From positions 1,798,001-1,862,000 of the forward strand of contig OZ014422.1 of NCBI GenBank assembly GCA_963965975.1: a DNA stretch of 64,000 nucleotides, in the 5' to 3' direction. The notes beneath the pieces were generated by a model. It saw only the letters and a list, made by a program, of their open reading frames with translations. It was not told the DNA's origin and did no database searches. Positions 57,790 through 64,000 of this stretch are shown one piece after another (positions within the stretch are counted from its first letter, which is position 1; each line of letters begins with the position of its first letter). A program made the position numbers and the translations under genes. This stretch comes from Xestospongia bergquistia (Eukaryota; Porifera; Demospongiae; Haplosclerida; Petrosiidae).

Positions 57790-58025
57790 CATGACAAGCT
57801 TGTTTATCCTCCTATACACCACAGCAAGGATAACGTCCTCAAAAGTAATTACGTATCTCAAAAAAATTATAAATCTTCCCTTACTTTATTATTCACCTCC
57901 CATATCCCTCCAACTAGTATTCCTTCCAGCTACCCAGACTTTTCCAACTATGTACCATCACAGCAGCAGTCTATGAGTTGTCCCATTTATATAACACAAG
58001 AGAAATCACTTGTTATTAGATAGTG
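57790..58025 (+). pseudogene. decayed D-type CD225 gene fragment
   Basis: The order CCACAGCAAGGATA (exon-3-like), then TTATTATTCACCTCCC (like exon 4 CTTATTATCAACCTCCC), then CAGCAGCAGTCTATGAGTTG and AGAGAAATCACTTG parallels D4 exons 3-4 and the following intron. The donor is mutated (GTGAGT/GTAAGT to ATGAGT), the frame is broken and no CD225 exon follows. It is a relic of a former family copy between D3 and D4. Confidence 0.55.
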
Positions 58026-59198
58026 GTGAATACTTGTTAATATTAATAATACTCAGTAGGTATTTAGTATCTATCAATGTTCATCATTATCTACTGAGTA
58101 TCCATGAGATGGACATTAATAGTTACCTACACATTTCAGTGGATTGAGACTAAGTATTAAGTTAACATGTGGGATCAACTTTATTTCAAAGTTCCAACGT
58201 GCAAGCCATTGAATGAAGTAGAATCTATAGAAAGGACTCCATCATATGCAGTACTAGTACGTGTATTACAAAACAAATTTGACTAGCAATGATGAAACTG
58301 TAAAATTACAAGACTATAGTTAAATTAATACTTTAAGGAAGAAGAATGTTCATTGATGGTTTCTGTTATGAGATAAAGTCATATATTTTGCCTCGTCAGC
58401 ACATTCATGACAGTTGTTTATGGTACATCTGTTTCAAAATATAGCTAACCCAATTGCCATATGCACACCTGAACAATGACTGATTTATAATATTATATGG
58501 GTAAATACCAGTGTAATTATAATAATACGAGTTACCTGTAAAGCAATTGGCATAACAGAATATGATCATGAGGTCATGAGCCTGAATGTCATCCACGTAA
58601 TAAGGCATTCAAAGGTGAATGGGTTAAACTTTTTACTGATCAATATACATACTAATTTATTTACTAATTATACATATTGATCTATATACATATTTATTAA
58701 TATTATGGATGGATATTATTAATACTTGCTACATACTAATTATAAGTATCTATATATATATATATCAATATTCAGGAGGAGTATTTTCATTATTATCTAT
58801 ATGTCTAGCTAGCTCTGTTCATGGTAATACAAGTAACTTAAATATGACTGAATTGAGACTTGTACTATAATGACTAGTACCTCCTAGCTTTAATTAAAAT
58901 TGAATTAGTCAACAAACAATACTGACACCAATAATTTGAACTGTATGAAATGTATGAGGAGAAACAAGTTAAAGGCTGATCATATTATGAACGCACAGAC
59001 TATATTACTGTGTTAATATTGCATGGTTTAACAAAGCCAATGATATAGAAATAGCATTCCAATTTAGAATGATAACACGGGAATATACTACTCCGCTTTT
59101 AATGATTTGTCATAATACGCGTATTTGTGCCGTGTATGTCCGTTTATGTTCGCATACTAGCAACGAACCGTAGTCGAGTCGCACGGATTCTTATCGAG

Positions 59199-60781
59199 AT
59201 GGAAGGTGAGTTAAGAGTTAGTTAAATACCAAACTATTCTAAACTTATACTATTCTAAAATCGATATATATATAATTAGTTAGTTTATTGTAAATTACAA
59301 AGTTTGGCAGCTATAGTTACAATTGTGTGCATCATAGATCACTGAAATATCATGTACATGTTAGTGTACCACTTATAATTTTGACACTTAATTCCCAAAG
59401 CAGATAGAATCCTGAAATAGCCTTAACATGTTAAACAGTGTGGATTATTCATAAAATCAAACTTTGTGAATGGCATGGTATACGATACACCACAAATAAT
59501 GTTATCACAATCTGTTTTTAAATTTGCCTCGATTCACTTGTGCTTTGGTAAACGTGAGTGTAGTATCAAATGTTCTTCTTTGTCCTTTCTTTAGGTTACA
59601 GTGGCTATCCACCTCAGGTAATACTGAATCACATATTCAATATGCTGTTGTTTACAGAGAAGATCTACAATTAACATTCCACTGATGCAACATTATACCA
59701 TATATAATGTTGTATTGTTATCTTACTGAGCCAACCCAATCCTTATACAGCTAGTCCACTTAATTGTTATGATACATCTGCCATATAAAATGAAGGAAGT
59801 AATGTACATATCTCTTAATGATTTAATGAATATTTAGTTATTTAAGATTCTATATTACAAGTCTCATATGAAATCTATCATGTATACATTGATTAATGAA
59901 ATAATGGTTATAACAATTGCAAGAACGCTATTGACTAACAGTACTTATACTAATATATACCCTCCTAAAGATTGCTATTATACAATAGTCTATTATACTA
60001 ATTATGTCTATATCCATATAGCAAGGGTATTACCCACCACAACAAGGGTATCCACCACAACAAGGGTATCCACCACAACAAGGATATCCACCACAACAAG
60101 GATATCCACCCCAGCAAGGATACCCTCCCCAGGAAGGATACAAAGGTAGAAGAAGTTAACTATTATATCGTTTGAGTAATTTATACTTTTTCAATAGATG
60201 TTCCTCCTCCTTATTATCAACCTCCCCAACAGCAGCCTTATCCTCAAGGTGCCCCAGTTGATCCAACTGTTCAGCAACAGTCTGTAAGTTGTCTTTTTAT
60301 AAACAAAAGAGAACTCACTTGTTTTCTAGTCCACTAATGTAGTTGTTGTATCAGCACAACCAACTCCAGTGGTGTCACAGACTGTTATTCGTCCTACTGG
60401 AGACCACTACTTGACATTGTCCATTGTGTTGACATTCCTTTGCTTTTTCTGTGGGACTTGGTACTCACTGTTCTGTACTATTCCAGCTATTATCTTTGCT
60501 ATAAGTGTAAGTATGATTTTCAAAGACTATATAGTTCATAGAATGATATAATTTCTATACATGTATAGGCTCGTGATGCTGAGGCACGAGGTGATTTGGA
60601 AGGAGCTCAATCTAAAGCTCGTATTGCTTTGATCCTCAATATTGTGTCCATTGTGTGGTGGGTCATTGCATTCATCATTATTGTCATAGCCATCTCAGTA
60701 TCAGCTGCAGCAGCAAACAATTGTAGATACTATTCCCGTTCTTACCGTAATTACTATTATACTGACAGTTATAATTGTTAG
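59199..60781 (+). CDS. CD225/IFITM-like protein D4 with PPQQGY repeats
   Basis: Six exons (59199-59205, 59595-59617, 60022-60145, 60198-60283, 60330-60506, 60569-60781) give 209 aa. Start MEGYSGYPPQ. Exon 3 holds six very regular YPPQQG repeats, exon 4 is DVPPPYYQPPQQQPYPQG. The CD225 core is as in D3 (GDLEGAQSKARIAL; TM2 SIVWWVIAFIIIVIAISVSA). The tail is short (NCRYYSRSYRNYYYTDSYNC), without the long Tyr run. Its promoter lacks the GCGCATGCGC site of the other D genes, suggesting different control. Confidence 0.8.
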
Positions 60782-62333
60782 TATATGAACTTATTGATCA
60801 TAATTAAAGCTTCAATTCAAGTTCTTTCAGTCAGTAGTTTCTCAGTATACATTCAAAGCATAATTTTAATTAATTGTCAGAAACAAGTGACTTTTTTAAT
60901 AAATAATAATTATTGATAATCTGCCTTATTGTTGTTAAGCTACTTAGACTATAGACCATCAATAAACATCATTACATACAACTAAGCTTAGACTAGCAAA
61001 GAGATTATTCATCTTATGTAAGTACCAATTTATTTTTCTGTATATTTGTTCAATGCTATTGTCACACTGTAATGTGAGATTATTCTCTTGATCTTTCGTT
61101 CATGTACATATGCAATAAAATTGTTTCAAGTAAATATTATAATTATATTTACATATTATCAACAATTACTGCTGTAAACATCACTCGCTTCCCTATTAAA
61201 AGAAAGCAACATATACCTTACCCTTCTATATGTTACTACAGTGCAACATAATAGAAATAGAAAAGAAATAGAAAATAAAATAAAAAGGAAATAAACTACA
61301 TTGTATACATATACATATTAAGGTAGCTATTGTCTAATATTAATAAGATATTAATATCATAACTCTGACAGTAACTAAATAACTTGCTATTAGTATATTA
61401 ACAAGATGAATAGAGTGGTGTTTATATTAAACTTCTCAGTATCTCATCATTTATATAATTATACAATGACCATACATTAGTTAATAACCAATTCATTTTT
61501 TATAGTTATATACCAGTCAGTATAATTAAATAGGAATAATAATAAGAACTGTAGCTATAATAACAATCATTGCAAAATAAAATTGTGGAGTCACTTTCAG
61601 TTGTAGCTCAGTGCTATATCATGATACTAAGATACCTTCTGAGGAATACATGTGAATTATTACTCACCACACACATTTCCAGAATTTGAAATCAACCTTC
61701 TTATGATTAGATGATGACCAAATGTAACAATGCTCACTTTTAAATTATTTAGTAAATATAATTTTATATATTTCTTCATAGACATATATGCCTATGAAGA
61801 AATATATATAATTCTATATTTACTAAGTAAAGTGAACATTATTACCTTTAGTCATCATCTAATTATAACCTATGTAGGTTGAAGCTATATACTGAATATG
61901 AAAATAATTGTGGTTAATCATTGTGATTGTACATGTATGGGTATTACCCCATAAGAAAACAAGGTCTAAAGAGAAAATTTCAAAGTTTATTACAAGTATC
62001 CTTGAAATGCAGTATTGCTGAATGAAACACTAGACTCAATAGCTAGTAAATTATTCACCTCCTCAGGACTTTAGTCAATAGTACAATTACTATGTACTTA
62101 TCACGTCTTTGGTAGCTAATTATAAGTCGATACTATATTGCATGATCAATAATTTCCATAAATGGACTGATATGTTGAACAGTCTACCTGATTTTGGGTT
62201 TGTTGCAAGTTAATAAGCTCAATAGTATTAACTTATAATAATGTATTTCTTTCTGTACTATTGTCTAACACATGCTTCACATGCTATCACAACTGACGGT
62301 ACTACAGCTTCACCTGTGACGTTTTCTGATCAG
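60782..62333. other. intergenic D4-D5
   Basis: D4 3' flank (AATAAATAATAAT near 60,900), the foldback MITE and AT-rich sequence. No gene seen. Confidence 0.5.
61690..61883. mobile_element. foldback MITE between D4 and D5
   Basis: A long palindrome: TTAGATGATGACC on the left and GTCATCATCTAAT on the right, extending through TAGTAAATATA / TATATTTACTA and the near-perfect centre TTTCTTCATAG...CTATGAAGAAA. No TSD was established. Confidence 0.7.
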
Positions 62334-62343
62334 GCGCATGCGC
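62334..62343. promoter_or_regulatory. NRF1 palindrome, promoter of D5
   Basis: A perfect GCGCATGCGC, 88 bp before ATG 62,431. Confidence 0.58.
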
Positions 62344-62430
62344 AAATTGAGCACTTTGCCACAGTATCGAAGACTCGAGACTAGCAGGTACTTGCTGTAA
62401 TCAATCACCTCAGTCAATTGATTTACTACT

Positions 62431-63903
62431 ATGGAAGGTAAATTGTTCACTTAGTTTATGGCTGACTTCTTTATATTTTGTAACTGCACACGAGGTTGCA
62501 CACAAAGCGCACATGACCAACCCCTTCAGATCTAGAAGCAGCATAGATATTAGAGTCTATGGAATCACACATAGAAACGATGTTGTAATCAATTTTAGAT
62601 ATAGACACTGTACTACCGTATTGCTCGGACGCTGTGCTTTGCTATACCAGGCCAGAGTGCATATCAATTGAATACACAGGATATACACTGAACAAAAATG
62701 CTTGATTCTATAAGAAAATGTTTACTCCTAAACTTTCAAATATTATCATAAATTTGCTACTGTAGTTTGTCTATTTTGTAGATTAGGTTTATATATTTCA
62801 CACGCAAAAAAAACAATCACATTCTAAAATTAACAAAAAAATTCATGAGTTTCACTATAGTGAGCCTGTGAATCCAACATATATATTATTAAATGCCTAT
62901 ATTCAATTTAATTTACAAGCTCTGCGAAAATTATAATGCATGAGAATATCTATAATTATCCATTAATATTGTTCATACGAATATATATTAATTTATCCCA
63001 CTGTTTTCTTAAATTTGCTCTGTTATACAAATTAAGTGATGTTGCCTAAAGAATAGTTTGGCCACAAACAGGAGGCCATAGTCACTATTGAGCTATTCTT
63101 TCAGTCACACACCTAACATGTCATATCTCACAACAATACCTTTTGTTGAGACAGAAGAGTTGTTTTTTCAGTTTAGAACTCCCATCAAATCTGAAGCTTT
63201 TAAATACCCACTAAATGCAGCATTAATATTAAGAGGCTATATATAATGTGTGCAGAACATTTATTCATATGGAGCTTTTATGTTAGCAACCATTCATTTT
63301 CATGGAGGGATGCTGGAGGGAGTGCTTAAACTGCAATATTTTTGACCCTTTAAGTTTATGTATACTCAAAAGGTCAAAAATATCAAAGCTTAGCATACTA
63401 AACTTTGATTGAGTGTCTTTTTTACAAAATAACTCTGATTAGAGAATCCATTATGTCTTTTTATTACTTACTGGTGGTGTCCATATTATTTGTAACAGAT
63501 GCTCGTTTTGTAATTACACTTTTTTCTTTGTTAACAAGACAAAAAGTGTCATTACAATATGATCGGTCAATAACATGAAATTTAGGGTGTGTTATATACA
63601 CTGTTATATATGATTAGATACTTAATTATAATTTAGTTATATATTAAATTTTATGGAAATGTCCATATTAATTTCACCTCAGGGCTTCTAATTTTTAATA
63701 CAAACTTTGTGGCTTTAGTCATATGTCATCAGTACCTTAGAGTACTATAACATTACATAGTTTGCATACTGATAACATGGACACCTGTCTTTGTTATTTT
63801 AAATTTACTCATAACGCACAGGCTAGATACAAATGAATATACTTCCTTTATTTCCTTTTACTTTCACTTGTAGGTGCTGGTTATCCACCTCAGGTACAGC
63901 TAG
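62431..63903 (+). CDS. CD225/IFITM-like gene D5, 5' part only
   Basis: First exon ATG GAA G at 62,431-62,437 with donor GTAAAT, and second exon 63,884-63,903 encoding GAGYPPQ with donor GTACAG. These match D1-D4 in phase and sequence. The repeat and CD225 exons must lie beyond the right edge. Confidence 0.7.
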
Positions 63904-64000
63904 TTTTTATAACAAGCACACTATTCACTGACAGTAGTAGTACTTGTACTAATTTACTCTGCTAATACACACTTAGATTGTTATTTTAATAGTCATGATA

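Larger units (their letters stand above)
56422..59198. other. intergenic D3-D4
   Basis: AT-rich. Apart from the 85-bp repeats and the decayed fragment at 57.8 kb nothing coding is supported. Confidence 0.5.

Overview
The window is animal nuclear DNA: AT-rich, intron-dense and without operons. It carries metazoan families (RNF213-like ligase, UNC93-like transporter, heparan-sulfate 3-O-sulfotransferase, espin, CaM-KMT, CD225/dispanin). Many introns are only 40-60 nt and start codons of divergent genes lie 64-155 bp apart. This density with these families suggests a compact-genome early-branching animal, most likely a demosponge of the Amphimedon type. That is inference from style and content, not a species identification.

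Layout. 1-13,300 (minus): an RNF213-like giant AAA+ E3 ligase gene, from its probable ATG at 13,296 to the AAA4 module; the RING end lies beyond the left edge. 14,101-33,292 (minus): a 23-exon UNC93-like membrane protein. Its large introns hold a 1.5-kb satellite, nested transposon remains including a hAT fossil, and, inside a 5.9-kb intron, two plus-strand paralogous genes of unknown function. 33,293-42,400: a tightly packed zipper of alternating strands: JmjC/cupin membrane protein (+), HS3ST (-), espin-like protein with a C-terminal CH domain (+), CaM-KMT (-). A second hAT fossil lies at 32.2-33.0 kb and a related MITE at 40.5-41.05 kb.

42,398-64,000 (+): a cluster of at least eight CD225/dispanin (IFITM-like) genes with one MPLKIP-like gene in between. 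Three (A-C) are simple two-TM proteins. Five (D1-D5, the last cut by the right edge) are a recent tandem family. They encode N-terminal Pro-Gln-Gln-Gly-Tyr repeats, a CD225 core with the IFITM-type loop, and in several copies an extreme poly-tyrosine C-tail. A decayed relic lies between D3 and D4. All members whose 3' part is visible share one phase-0 intron in the intramembrane loop, and the preceding exon is exactly 177 nt in six of seven. Four of the five D genes carry a GCGCATGCGC-type (NRF1-like) palindrome 75-110 bp before the ATG.

Working together. RNF213, UNC93 and IFITM/dispanin proteins are all linked to innate defence or endolysosomal membranes in vertebrates, so their proximity in an animal lineage without interferons deserves testing. 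The rest looks like unrelated housekeeping genes packed by genome compaction. Exon coordinates come from reading splice signals and phase by eye and should be confirmed with RNA.
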